From Caulobacter sp048541825 (lineage in GTDB: Bacteria > Pseudomonadota > Alphaproteobacteria > Caulobacterales > Caulobacteraceae), in the NCBI RefSeq assembly GCF_048541825.1, contig NZ_CP183332.1:3038001-3102000 (forward strand): a stretch of DNA of 64,000 nucleotides. The letters run 5' to 3'. The notes beneath the pieces were generated by a model. The model was not told the origin of the DNA and ran no database searches. It saw only the letters and a list, made by a program, of their open reading frames with translations. The translations under genes and the position numbers were made by a program. Positions 7,761 to 16,810 of the stretch are shown here, piece by piece; the stretch's first letter is position 1; each line of letters begins with the position of its first letter.

Positions 7761-9113
7761 TTATTGTTTTGTGGGTTCAGGCGTGTCGTGGCGCAGGGTC
7801 AGGCCCAGGGCCCAGCGACGCTGGAAACCAGGCCAGTAGCCGGCGGTGGCGGCGTCGCCCGGGATCGCGGTCTGCGCGCCGACCGACGCGCCCTGGGCCA
7901 GGGGCCAGGCGCCCTTGCCGGACTCGGGCGTCGGCACGGTCAGATAGGCGCCCTTGCCGGGGTCACCCTTCAGGTTGGCATCGAGGAAGGCGGTGATGAA
8001 GTGACGGTTGATCGCCAGGATCCGGTCGCGGCGCCACACCGGCTCTTCATAGCGTTCCACGGACTGGAACTGGCCGGTCAGGCTCGGGGGCGTACCGTCG
8101 CGGGCGATGTTGTGGCGGGCATTGGCATAGACCAGCAGATGGCGATCGGCGCCGCGCAGGGCGTCATAGATCCAGGCCACGCCTTCGGCATAGCCGCTGA
8201 CATCGTCGTGGTCGCCGACGATCAGCAGGCTGGGCGTCTTAACGCCGGCCAGGCTCTGGGCGCTCCACGCCCGCAGCGGCGGCGCGCCGCCCCAGGGGGC
8301 CAGGCCGACCATGGCCTTGACGCCCTTGGGCAGGCCGGCCTCGAAGCTGGGGTCCAGGGTCGTGAAGGGCTTCAGCAGCTCGCCCGGCACCAGCTTGTAG
8401 AGCGGACCCTGGGCGTCAAAGCCGGCCCCGACCGTGGCCAGGGCGCCAAAGCCCCCCATCGAATAGCCGATCAGTCCCACCTTGCCGGCGTCATAGACCC
8501 CCTTCAGCAGGCCTTGGTCGGCGCGACGCGCCAATTCGCTGATCACGAACCGCTGGTCAGCCACCCGGGTGATCAGGGTGACGGCGAACGAGAGCTGCGG
8601 CGCGGCCAGGGTGGCGGGCTCCGGGTCCTGGTGGTCGATCGCCGCCACCACATAGCCCTTGGAGGCGAGGTTTTCGGCCAGGTCGCTGAAGCTGGCGCCC
8701 CAGTTGCGGTAGCCATGCGAGATCACGACCAGCGGAAAGGTCTGCCCCCGGACGGGTTTGGCGTCCGGGAAAGCGGTGCCGGTCTTGTAGAACACCTGGG
8801 TGGGGGCGACGCCGGCCTTGGGCTCGTCAGGCATGGTGTAGCGCACCGGCGCTGCATCGGCTGCGGGCCGGGCGGCCGGATACCAAAGGGTGACGGGCAG
8901 GGCGCGGTCGGTGCGGGCGATCTTGCCGCTCGCCAGGTCGCTGGCCAGCAGATCGGGTTGACCGGCATGAACCAGGGTCTGGGCATGCACGCCCACGGGG
9001 TAGTCGCCTGCGGCGGCCAGGGCGGGAGCGTCGGCCAGAGGGGAGGACTGGGCCAGCGCCGCTGTCGGCGCGGTCAGGCACAGGATCAGAAGCGATCCCA
9101 GAAGACGGGTCAT
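7761..9113 (-). CDS. exported alpha/beta hydrolase (lipase/PAF-acetylhydrolase-like)
   Basis: The 450-residue product starts with a clear Sec signal (MTRLLGSLLILCLTAPTAAL, then AQ). It has an alpha/beta-hydrolase core: FPLVVISHGYRNWG (oxyanion region), nucleophile elbow GYSMGGFG, an acid in LLIVGDHDDVSG and a late histidine in YANARHNIA. The layout resembles the PAF-acetylhydrolase/dienelactone-hydrolase type used on lipid or ester substrates. It acts outside the cytoplasm, unlike the two galactosidases of the locus. Its ATG overlaps the stop of the GH42 gene (ATGA). Within a galactoside-glycerol operon, the reasonable inference is removal of acyl groups from galactolipids; a general peptide or ester hydrolase cannot be excluded. 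Confidence 0.8.
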   Translation of the reverse strand: MTRLLGSLLILCLTAPTAALAQSSPLADAPALAAAGDYPVGVHAQTLVHAGQPDLLASDLASGKIARTDRALPVTLWYPAARPAADAAPVRYTMPDEPKAGVAPTQVFYKTGTAFPDAKPVRGQTFPLVVISHGYRNWGASFSDLAENLASKGYVVAAIDHQDPEPATLAAPQLSFAVTLITRVADQRFVISELARRADQGLLKGVYDAGKVGLIGYSMGGFGALATVGAGFDAQGPLYKLVPGELLKPFTTLDPSFEAGLPKGVKAMVGLAPWGGAPPLRAWSAQSLAGVKTPSLLIVGDHDDVSGYAEGVAWIYDALRGADRHLLVYANARHNIARDGTPPSLTGQFQSVERYEEPVWRRDRILAINRHFITAFLDANLKGDPGKGAYLTVPTPESGKGAWPLAQGASVGAQTAIPGDAATAGYWPGFQRRWALGLTLRHDTPEPTKQ

Positions 9114-11083
9114 GCGGGGGTTCTCCAGACGGCGAGGTCGCGGGGGGCGATCTGTCGTCCACCGATCACGAAGCCTGCCTTGGCCGGGGCCGGTGCGTCT
9201 ATCGCCTCGGCGCCATAGTTGAAGGCGAAGGTCAGGTCGCCGCGCCGACGCAGGCGCAGATCGCCGGCCAGCCGCGTGACCGGAACGCCCGCTTCAAGGC
9301 AAAGGCCTTCGAGGAAGTCGGTCAGGAAGGCGCGATCCGTCAGGCTGGCCAGATAGATCGCCTGGCCCGACCGCACGATGGCGGGCGCGCCGTCCTCATA
9401 GTGACCCAGGATGTCCACACCGGCGGCCCCGGCCACGACCTCAATCTCCTCGCGCCACATCGTGCTGGCATAGGATCGACCGTGCCAGCTGAACGCGCCG
9501 GGACAATCGGGGCGCAGGGTCTCGACCGACAGCACCCTGATGGGCAGCACGTCGCGCAGGGCGCCCGGCGGCAGGCCCTCTGGCAGGGTCAGGTCCTGGG
9601 TCTTGGCCCCGGAGCGCGGGCCAAACACCACAACGCCGTTGCCGGAGGTGAGGTTTGCCACGATCTGCGCCGTCGGCATGGCCAGGGACGGGGCCACCAC
9701 CAGGGCATAGGCCGAGGCATCGCCGTCCGGCGCGATGAAGTCCACGTCCAGGCCCAGGGCGCGAAGGGCGCGATAATGGTCCAGCAGGATCTGGGTATAG
9801 TCATAGCTGCGACCCTGGCGCTCGATCTCGCCCAGCCACTGGGCCTGGACATCGACCACCAGCGCCACCCGCGCCTTTTGGGTGGGCTTATCGGCCAGGT
9901 TCAGCACTGCAAGATCCTGCATCACCGCCTCGACTTCCGGCCAGGCCGCAGCCTGGCTGCTGTCGGGGCGCAGCAGGCCCGCGTGCATCTGCTCCTGGGC
10001 GAACGGGGCCTGCCGCCAGCGGAAATAGCTGACCACCCCGGCGCCGTGGGCGAAGGCCTCCAAGGTCCACAGCCGCACCATGCCCGGCGCGGGGCGGGGA
10101 TTGTGGTTGGCCCAGTTCACAGGCCCGGGCTGCTGCTCCATGATCCAGAAGGCGCCGGGGGCCAGCCCCCGGGTCTGGTCGAAGAAGAACGTCCCGAAAT
10201 CCGGATGACCGGTCCGCATGTAGGGCGCAAACACCTCGGCCGGCTCCTGCGCCATCAGCAGGTCGGTGCGGCCCAGCGGGTAATTGTCGTAGCTGGCAAA
10301 GTCGAGATCGGCGGCCACGGCGTGGTTGTCGACGCCGGTCTCGTTCATCGGGATGAAGTTGTGGGTGACGAAACGGCCGGGAGAATGGGCGCGAAGGATC
10401 TTCACCTGGGCGTCGTGGAACCGCACCACCTGATCCGACGAGAAGCGGCGATAGGCCAGGCGATGGGCCGGGCTGGTCTCGGTAACGGCCCCGACCGGCA
10501 GTTCGATTTCGTCGAAGCTGCGATACTCCATCGACCAGAAGACATTGCCCCAGGCCGTGTTCAGCGCATCGACGTCGGCATAGTGGTCGGCGCACCAGGC
10601 CTGGAACGCCGCCTTGGCGGCCGGGGAGGCGCTCAGGGTCGTGTCGTGGCAGCTCAGTTCGTTGTCGGTCTGCCAGCCCGCGACGCCGGGGTGCTGGCCA
10701 TAGCGCTCGGCCAGGGCCAGGACGATCCGTTCGCACTCGCGCAGATAGGTCTCGCTCGAAAAGTCGTAGTGCCGGCGCGATCCGAAGCCGCGCACGCGGC
10801 CGGTCAAGGGATCGACGGGCAGGATGTCGGGGTGACGGTCGACCAGCCACTTGGGCGGCGTGGCCGTCGGGGTGCCGATGACGACCTTGAGCCCGGCCTC
10901 CGTCAGGATCGCAATGATCTCGTCGAACCAGGCAAAGTCGTAGACGCCGGGCTCCGGCTCAAAGCGCGACCAGGCGAACTCGCCGATCCGGACAAAGGTC
11001 AGGCCCAGAGCCTTCATCTTGCGCGCATCTTCGCGCCAAAGGCTGGTCGGCCATTGTTCCGGATAGTAGCAAACGCCCAGCAT
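9110..11083 (-). CDS. beta-galactosidase, GH42
   Basis: The 657 residues are the usual length for GH42. The sequence opens with LGVCYYPEQWP, contains the acid/base region WQTDNELSCHDT (Glu in DNE) and the nucleophile region FWIMEQQPGPVNW (Glu in MEQ), then the trimerisation domain and a small C-terminal beta domain. There is no signal peptide, so it acts in the cytoplasm on imported beta-galactosides. It is the first gene of the minus-strand operon running to glpK and is divergent from the GH36 gene over a 206-bp promoter region. GH42 enzymes are often active on short or unusual galactosides rather than lactose; beta-galactosyl-glycerol is a plausible substrate here. Confidence 0.95.
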   Translation of the reverse strand: MLGVCYYPEQWPTSLWREDARKMKALGLTFVRIGEFAWSRFEPEPGVYDFAWFDEIIAILTEAGLKVVIGTPTATPPKWLVDRHPDILPVDPLTGRVRGFGSRRHYDFSSETYLRECERIVLALAERYGQHPGVAGWQTDNELSCHDTTLSASPAAKAAFQAWCADHYADVDALNTAWGNVFWSMEYRSFDEIELPVGAVTETSPAHRLAYRRFSSDQVVRFHDAQVKILRAHSPGRFVTHNFIPMNETGVDNHAVAADLDFASYDNYPLGRTDLLMAQEPAEVFAPYMRTGHPDFGTFFFDQTRGLAPGAFWIMEQQPGPVNWANHNPRPAPGMVRLWTLEAFAHGAGVVSYFRWRQAPFAQEQMHAGLLRPDSSQAAAWPEVEAVMQDLAVLNLADKPTQKARVALVVDVQAQWLGEIERQGRSYDYTQILLDHYRALRALGLDVDFIAPDGDASAYALVVAPSLAMPTAQIVANLTSGNGVVVFGPRSGAKTQDLTLPEGLPPGALRDVLPIRVLSVETLRPDCPGAFSWHGRSYASTMWREEIEVVAGAAGVDILGHYEDGAPAIVRSGQAIYLASLTDRAFLTDFLEGLCLEAGVPVTRLAGDLRLRRRGDLTFAFNYGAEAIDAPAPAKAGFVIGGRQIAPRDLAVWRTPA

Positions 11084-11207
11084 GTCTCACTCCCGACGCG
11101 TCGCTTTTCGCGACATCGATCGTCACCAAGGCCTAGGCGTCACAAGGGACGCCAAAACCTATCCGCACTTTGTAACGACCGGTTTCACAGACGTCTTTCT
11201 CTTGCAT

Positions 11208-11220
11208 CTCATTTATCCTA
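11208..11220. promoter_or_regulatory. putative operator half in divergent galactosidase promoter
   Basis: The minus strand reads TAGGATAAATGAG, 9 of 12 positions alike to the ATGATAAATCAT palindrome before dgoD. It sits in the 206-bp region between the GH42 operon (-) and the GH36 gene (+), about 70 bp before the GH36 start, and is overlapped by CATTT/AAATG dyad bases. Confidence 0.35.
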
Positions 11221-11289
11221 CAAAATGAAAGCGTCAACTCAGACCTTTCCCAAGACGCGCCTTCGTTTCACGTTTTCCAGGGTTTGCCG

Positions 11290-13422
11290 ATGTCCAGCTC
11301 CCCGCCCTTCGTTCGACTCGACGGCAAGACGACAACCCTGATCGTCGATTGCCGAGGTGATGCGCCGATCGTCCTGCACTGGGGCGCGAGGCTTTCGGTC
11401 GGTCTGGATCCGATGTCGCTGGTGCTGATGGCATCGCGTGCCGCGGCGCCCTGTTCGCCGGCCGTCGCCGCGCCCCTGGCCCTGACGCCCCTACTGGGAC
11501 AGGGGTTTCCGGGCGCGCCGGGTCTGCTGGCGCATCGCGATGGCCAGGCCTGGGCCACCTTCACCCGCCTTGATCGCATCGACTGGATCAACCCGTCCGC
11601 AGTCGAGATCGTGTCGCGTGACGACCACAGCGCCATCGTCCTGACGCACCGCCTGGAACTGTATCCCGACCAGGACGTGCTGGTTGCAACGACCCGGATC
11701 ATCAACGAGGGCGACGCCGCCCTGACGATCGACGCCTGCGCCGCGCCGACCCTGCCTCTGCCGCCGTCGGCAAGCCATCTGATCAATCTGGATGGCCGGT
11801 GGTCGGGCGAGTTCCAAATGCGCCGCACCCCACTGGGGCAAGGGTCCACGGTGCGCGAGAACCGCCGTGGTCGCAGCTCCCATGACGCCTTCCCCGGCCT
11901 GATCGTCGAATGCGCCCCCTGCGGCGAAGCCGTGGGCGAGGTCTATGGCTTCCACCTTGGCGCCAGCGGCAATCATCGCATCGTCGCCGAGACCCTGTCG
12001 GACGCCCGCGCCTATGTGCAGATGGGCGAGCTGTTCATGCCGGGCGAGATCCGCCTGGCCCCCGGAACCGACTATGTCAGCCCCGCACTCTATGCCGCCT
12101 ATTCCGATGCCGGGCTCAGCGGCATGTCGCAGGCCTATCACGCCTGGGTGCGCGCTCGGCCCCAGCATCAGCGCCTGCGGACCAAGCCGCGCCCGGTGCA
12201 TTACAATACTTGGGAGGCCGTCTATTTCGACCATGACCAGAAGCGGCTGCTCCCGCTGGTCGAGGCGGCGGCAGCGATCGGCGCCGAGCGGTTCGTGCTG
12301 GACGACGGGTGGTTCAAGGGCCGCCGCGACGACACCGCCGGCCTGGGCGACTGGTTCGTCGACGAGAGCGTCTATCCGCAGGGCCTCAAGCCCCTGGTCG
12401 ACCGCGTCTTGGCCGCCGGCATGGAGTTTGGCCTGTGGGTCGAACCGGAGATGGTCAATCCCGACAGCGATCTCTATCGCGCCCACCCCGAATGGGTTCT
12501 GAGCTGTGCGCCCGCGCCGCAGCTGTCGTTCCGCAACCAGCTGGTGCTGGATTTCGGACGACCCGAGGTGCGCGACTATCTCTACGGGCGGATCGATGCG
12601 CTGCTGACCGAACACCCGATCGCCTATCTGAAATGGGACATGAACCGCGACCTAAGCCATCCCGGCGGGGCCGACGGCAGCGCCGGGGCGCAGGCCCACG
12701 TCGCGGGCCTCTACGCCTTGCTCGACCGTCTGCGCGCTGCCCATCCGCAGGTCGAGATCGAAAGCTGCGCCTCGGGCGGTGGGCGCGCCGACTTCGGGAT
12801 CCTGGAGCGCACCGACCGGATCTGGACCTCCGACAGCAATGACGCGCTGGACCGCCTGTCGATCCAGAAAGGGGCGTCGCTGTTCATTCCCGCCGAACTG
12901 ATGGGCGCCCATGTCGGACCGACCGACTGCCACATCACCGGTCGCCGCGTGTCGATGGCGACGCGGGTCTCGACCGCGTTGTTCGGTCATTTCGGCATTG
13001 AGGCGAACCTGCTGGCGCTGACGCCTGACGAGCGCGCCGAGTTGGCTCAGGGCGTGGCGCTCTACAAGCAGCTGAGAGGCCTGATCCATTCCGGCGACCT
13101 TCACCGGCTCGACCGGCCCGCCAACGAGACGGCGTTCGGCATCGTTGCCCAGGACGGCTCAGAAGCGGTGTTCGCCTACACGCTGATCCGAGAACAGGAC
13201 GCCTATTTCGCCGGACGGCTTCGCCTGGCCGGCCTGGATGCCGAGGCGCGCTACGCGGTCAAGCTGGTGTGGCCGTCCGCGCCGCCCGCGCGCTCGGCGC
13301 TGACCCAGGCGCTTGTCGAAGGCGTGGAGCTTGATGGTCGCAGCTTGATGGCCGTTGGCCTGCAACTCCCCCGCCTGCATCCCCAGACCGGCTTCATTCT
13401 GCATCTGTCGCGACGCGACTGA
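11290..13422 (+). CDS. alpha-galactosidase, GH36
   Basis: About 710 residues, with the GH36 architecture: N-terminal beta-supersandwich, then a TIM barrel beginning NTWEAVYFDHD, FVLDDGWFKGRRDD, nucleophile motif YLKWDMNRDLS, IESCASGGGRADFG and the acid/base region WTSDSNDALDRL, ending with a beta domain. It has no signal peptide and is cytoplasmic. It removes terminal alpha-galactosyl residues, as in melibiose, raffinose or digalactosyl head groups. ATG 11290 is used because only a TTG lies earlier in frame. It is transcribed away from the GH42 operon, so one regulator could control both. No T-rich terminator follows on this strand, but the hairpin at 13438-13463 could serve both converging genes. 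Confidence 0.95.
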   Translation: MSSSPPFVRLDGKTTTLIVDCRGDAPIVLHWGARLSVGLDPMSLVLMASRAAAPCSPAVAAPLALTPLLGQGFPGAPGLLAHRDGQAWATFTRLDRIDWINPSAVEIVSRDDHSAIVLTHRLELYPDQDVLVATTRIINEGDAALTIDACAAPTLPLPPSASHLINLDGRWSGEFQMRRTPLGQGSTVRENRRGRSSHDAFPGLIVECAPCGEAVGEVYGFHLGASGNHRIVAETLSDARAYVQMGELFMPGEIRLAPGTDYVSPALYAAYSDAGLSGMSQAYHAWVRARPQHQRLRTKPRPVHYNTWEAVYFDHDQKRLLPLVEAAAAIGAERFVLDDGWFKGRRDDTAGLGDWFVDESVYPQGLKPLVDRVLAAGMEFGLWVEPEMVNPDSDLYRAHPEWVLSCAPAPQLSFRNQLVLDFGRPEVRDYLYGRIDALLTEHPIAYLKWDMNRDLSHPGGADGSAGAQAHVAGLYALLDRLRAAHPQVEIESCASGGGRADFGILERTDRIWTSDSNDALDRLSIQKGASLFIPAELMGAHVGPTDCHITGRRVSMATRVSTALFGHFGIEANLLALTPDERAELAQGVALYKQLRGLIHSGDLHRLDRPANETAFGIVAQDGSEAVFAYTLIREQDAYFAGRLRLAGLDAEARYAVKLVWPSAPPARSALTQALVEGVELDGRSLMAVGLQLPRLHPQTGFILHLSRRD

Positions 13423-13430
13423 TCCTGACG

Positions 13431-13463
13431 AAAAAAAGGGGCGGGCCCGCGAAGGCCCGCCCC
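13431..13463 (-). terminator. Rho-independent terminator of the TonB receptor gene
   Basis: A perfect 10-bp stem (GGGGCGGGCC at 13438-13447, complement at 13454-13463) has the loop CGCGAA and is followed, on the minus strand, by seven T (13437-13431). It lies about 80 nt after the receptor stop and 9 nt beyond the GH36 stop on the other strand, so it probably also blocks convergent transcription. Confidence 0.9.
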
Positions 13464-13546
13464 AGCGCAGGGTAGGTGAGGAACGCGCGCCGACAAGCAC
13501 GCGCTGGAGGGCGGCCGGAAGCGGCGAGCCGCTCCCGGCCGGTCTG

Positions 13547-16312
13547 CTAGAACTGGGCGCGGAGGCCGACCGCGTAGCGCGGGCCGGTGTCCACCAGGCT
13601 CAGGAACTGGTTGTCGTACTTGCCGACCGTCTCGGTCTTGGCGTCGTTGAGGTTGGTCCCCTCCACAAACACCGAGAAATTCGACGACACGGCATAGCGA
13701 GCCTGGAAATCAACCTGGCCCTGGCTCTTGGTGAAGATCGGATCACCGCCGGTGCCATTGGACGCGGTGCTGATGAAGCCGTCACGATGGTTGTAGGCGA
13801 CGCGAACCTCGATCGGGCCCTTGGCATAGAAGCCGACCAGGTTCTGGCTGTCGCCCAGGCCTTCCAGCACGAACGGCGTTCCGGCCGCAGTCTGGTTGGC
13901 CTTGCTGTCAACGATCGTGGCGTTGGCGCTCACGCCCAGGCCGTCGAACGGCGCCGGCAGGTAGTCGAAGGTATGCTGGAAGCCGACCTCCAGACCGTAG
14001 ACGTCCGCGCTCTGGGAGTTGCGCGGTCGCAGGACCTGCACCGGCAAGATCCCGCCGGGATAAAGGCCTGCGGCGTTGGCGATCGAGAAGGTCTCGGTCG
14101 CCAGGCCGTTGAGAATGAAGTCGTCGATACGCTTGTAGAACGCGCCGACGGTCACGAAGCCGGCCTCCTGATAGTACCACTCCAGCGAGGTGTCGAAGTT
14201 GGTCGACTTGAAGGGGCGCAGGTCCGGGTTGCCGCCAACCGCCGCCAGATTGCCTGGACGCAGGCTGGTGAAGGCAATGCGCGGTGCGACGTCGGTCAGA
14301 TTGGCCCGCGACAGGGTCTTGGTCGCAGCGAAACGGGCGACCAGATCCGGCGTCACGTCGACCTTGACGTTCAGGCTCGGCAGGAAGTTGTTGTAGGTCG
14401 TGGTCTTGGACGTCGGCGTGGAGGTGGGTGCAAACACCGCCGTATAGGCTGTGCTGTCGCCGACGATGGGCAGGACATCCAGCAAGGTTTGCTGCGTACC
14501 GCTCGAGGTCAGTTCGGTGTGGACATACCGCATGCCGACCGTAGCGCTCCAGGGCAGGCCACCGATCATGGCCTCGAAATCGCCCTGGGCGTAGCCGCCG
14601 GAGATCTTCTCGTGAACGGAGTAGGCGGACGGTTGCTTTGTGCCGACGTAGCCGCCCCTGGAGGCGACGTAAGCAGCGGTTGCGCCAAGCGGGCGACCGG
14701 CGGCGACGTCCTGGAGATCGCCTGCAGCCTTGGTTTCAAGGAACTTGAAATAGGCCTCAGAGTCGTATGACAGCCACTGGCGCGGGAAGTTGCCGCCCTC
14801 GCCATCGAGGAAGTTGCCCGGATTGAACGGCTTGAGCAGGCCGGCGGGAACCGCGATACCATAGCCGCAATAGGCGCAGCCGACGTTGTTGTCCGATCGC
14901 ACCAGCGTGTTGTCCTTGGTGCGATCGGTGTAGATGCCGCCAACGCGCAGGGCCGTGAAGACCTCGGAGTCCGTCCTGAAGACTGCGTCCAGGCGCGTTT
15001 CGTACACCGTCTCGGCGAAGTCGGACCCTTCACGCGTCGCGAAGTGGGCCCGGCCGACAGTCGGGTCAACAAAGCCCCTCGCCGCAGTCAGGTTGGGCAG
15101 GCCATTGCCGCTGTTCTGGTATTGCACAGCATTGGCGAAGCCGATGACGGCGAAGATCTCGTTGCCGCCGTTGTTGGATTCGGCCTTCGAGTAGGACGTA
15201 TCCAGCTTGACGTTGATCTTGTCGGTCGGGTTCCAGTCGGCATTGAACCCGACGGCGTGCAGCTTGGTTGGCCGGTTGAAGGTCCGGTTGATGTAGTCCG
15301 TGTGGCCGTTCGCGTTCTGCGAGAACGCCGTGACCGTCCGGTTGCTGTCCAGCGTGATGGCGCTGACGTCGGCCGGCGAGAAGAAATGGCCCACGCTGTC
15401 GGCGGTCGAGTCGACCGTGAACTTGTTGTAGAGCGCGTCAGCCGACAGGGTCAGGCTGTCGGTGGCCTTGAACTGGACCGTGCCGGTCACGCCGATGCGT
15501 TCGCGATCCTGCTGGTCGGAGATCTGGTCGAAGTTCGCCGGAAACAGGACATTGGCGATCGCCCCGGCGCCCGAGCCGGCCGTGGTCCTGTAGTAGCCGT
15601 TGGTCGCGACCGTATCGACGCGCGCCTCGCGCTTTTGATACGAAACCGAACCCAGCACCCCAACGCGACCGTCAGCCAGACGGGTCGAGAACAGACCGAA
15701 CAGGTCCGGCGACGTCTTGCCCGACAGGTCCTCGTAGCTGGCCTTGGCGCTCAGGATGGCCTTGCTGTCACGGATGTCGAACGGGCGTGCGGTCTTGACG
15801 TTGATCGTCGAGCCGATGCCGCCTTCCTGAAGTGTGGCGTTGTTGCTCTTGTAGACGTCCGCGCCGGAGATCAGCTCGGCGGCCAGAAGGTCGAAGCTGA
15901 ACTGGCGGCCGGCATTTTCGGTGGCCAGGGTACGACCATTGACCAGCACGTTGTTGAAAGACGGACCAAAGCCGCGGACCGTGACGAAACGGCCCTCGCC
16001 GCCGCTGCGGTCGATAGAGACACCGGTGATCCGCTGCAGGGATTCGGCGACGTTGCTGTCCGGGAACTTGCCCAGATCTTCGGAGGCGATGGAGTCGACG
16101 ATCACGGCGGCGTTGCGCTTGACGTCAATGGCGCGCGTCAGGCTGGCGCGCAGACCCGTCACGACGATTTCATCGACAACATCAGCATTGGGTGCGGATT
16201 GCGCGGCCGCAGCCCCACCCAAAGCGACAAAGCCCAGAGCGCTCGCACTGGCGCCAATCATCAGTTTAAAGCCAAGCGCGCGAACGCGGGCTCCGTGTCC
16301 CGTACGGATCAT
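13547..16312 (-). CDS. TonB-dependent receptor (galactoside locus)
   Basis: About 921 residues. A signal peptide (hydrophobic run ending AAAAQ) is followed by the TonB box DEIVVTG, a plug domain (LGKFPDSNVAESLQRITGVS, GRFVTVRGFGPSFNNVLVNG, GGIGSTINVKTARPFD) and a long outer-membrane beta-barrel ending in the aromatic residue Phe. It is of the sugar/oligomer receptor type common in Caulobacter. It presumably brings galactosides or galactolipid fragments into the periplasm; substrate is inferred from neighbours only. ATG 16312 has a good GGGAGG ribosome site; the open frame goes seven codons further up without one. A palindrome shared with the dgoD promoter lies 82 bp upstream. Confidence 0.93.
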   Translation of the reverse strand: MIRTGHGARVRALGFKLMIGASASALGFVALGGAAAAQSAPNADVVDEIVVTGLRASLTRAIDVKRNAAVIVDSIASEDLGKFPDSNVAESLQRITGVSIDRSGGEGRFVTVRGFGPSFNNVLVNGRTLATENAGRQFSFDLLAAELISGADVYKSNNATLQEGGIGSTINVKTARPFDIRDSKAILSAKASYEDLSGKTSPDLFGLFSTRLADGRVGVLGSVSYQKREARVDTVATNGYYRTTAGSGAGAIANVLFPANFDQISDQQDRERIGVTGTVQFKATDSLTLSADALYNKFTVDSTADSVGHFFSPADVSAITLDSNRTVTAFSQNANGHTDYINRTFNRPTKLHAVGFNADWNPTDKINVKLDTSYSKAESNNGGNEIFAVIGFANAVQYQNSGNGLPNLTAARGFVDPTVGRAHFATREGSDFAETVYETRLDAVFRTDSEVFTALRVGGIYTDRTKDNTLVRSDNNVGCAYCGYGIAVPAGLLKPFNPGNFLDGEGGNFPRQWLSYDSEAYFKFLETKAAGDLQDVAAGRPLGATAAYVASRGGYVGTKQPSAYSVHEKISGGYAQGDFEAMIGGLPWSATVGMRYVHTELTSSGTQQTLLDVLPIVGDSTAYTAVFAPTSTPTSKTTTYNNFLPSLNVKVDVTPDLVARFAATKTLSRANLTDVAPRIAFTSLRPGNLAAVGGNPDLRPFKSTNFDTSLEWYYQEAGFVTVGAFYKRIDDFILNGLATETFSIANAAGLYPGGILPVQVLRPRNSQSADVYGLEVGFQHTFDYLPAPFDGLGVSANATIVDSKANQTAAGTPFVLEGLGDSQNLVGFYAKGPIEVRVAYNHRDGFISTASNGTGGDPIFTKSQGQVDFQARYAVSSNFSVFVEGTNLNDAKTETVGKYDNQFLSLVDTGPRYAVGLRAQF

Positions 16313-16393
16313 ACTTCCCTCCCAATTAGGCAATTGATCGCTTCATTTCCGAACGAGCGATCTCACTAGATGCCGGCTGCACCGGTCATTAAA

Positions 16394-16405
16394 ATGATAA
16401 ATCAC
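16394..16405. promoter_or_regulatory. putative operator ATGATAAATCAC before TonB receptor
   Basis: Eleven of twelve bases match the palindrome at 1774-1785. It lies 82 bp upstream of the receptor start on the minus strand. The rest of 16313-16416 is A+T-richer than its surroundings, as expected for a promoter; no clear -35/-10 pair was fixed. Confidence 0.5.
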
Positions 16406-16416
16406 AAGAATGGGGA

Positions 16417-16690
16417 ATGGTCAAACGCCGAACCTTTTCCAGGCCTCGCTTTTGCTGTCAGCCAAGCTTTCGGGACGCCGCATCAGGACTGGGGGACCCG
16501 TGCCGCAAGCGCCGGCTCAGCTCACCGATCTTCTACAGGCGGAAGGTCGAGTACGGAGGGTTGGACGTGTCGGGGGCGCGGCGGTTGAAGGCGCTGGCGG
16601 ACGGACGCCAAGCTCAAGCGGCTGCAGTCGACACGACGCACGACAATACTGCGTTGAAGGATCTGCTGGGAACACATGGTGACGCCTGCC
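16417..16690 (+). pseudogene. IS3-family transposase OrfA relic
   Basis: Read from 16417 the frame gives VKRRTF, then CRKRRLSSPIFYRRKVEYGG, then LDVSGARRLKALADG and DNTALKDLLG, following the OrfA pattern of IS3 elements (KRxxFTEEQI, DLCRKHGISxATFYxWKxKYGG, SEARRLKxLEDEN, DNxALKDLL). Between LKALADG and DNTALK the neighbouring frame holds DAKLKRLQ, the expected OrfA sequence, so the gene carries at least two compensating indels. The N-terminal helix region is also scrambled. No OrfB and no convincing inverted repeats remain. The rest of the gap to 16810 shows only a short CCAAACT/AGTTTGG hairpin at 16733-16750. Confidence 0.75.
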
Positions 16691-16810
16691 GCACATCAAG
16701 CGAGCCGGGGGGCGTCTCGGAAAGACTGTGGCCAAACTCCAAAGTTTGGCGACGGGAGCGAGGGTGAGCGGCGACAGCGCACGGCGCGCTCTGCGCCCTC
16801 CCCTGCCCGT

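Noticed and set aside
9401..11341. 646-codon open frame on the + strand opposite the GH42 gene
   Set aside because: It is the antisense shadow of a well-supported GH42 gene; the residue make-up (Gly/Gln/Arg/His-rich, no domains) is typical of antisense frames in GC-rich DNA.
16733..16750. CCAAACT/AGTTTGG hairpin as terminator of the LytTR gene
   Set aside because: Only 7-bp stem, no T-run on the relevant strand.
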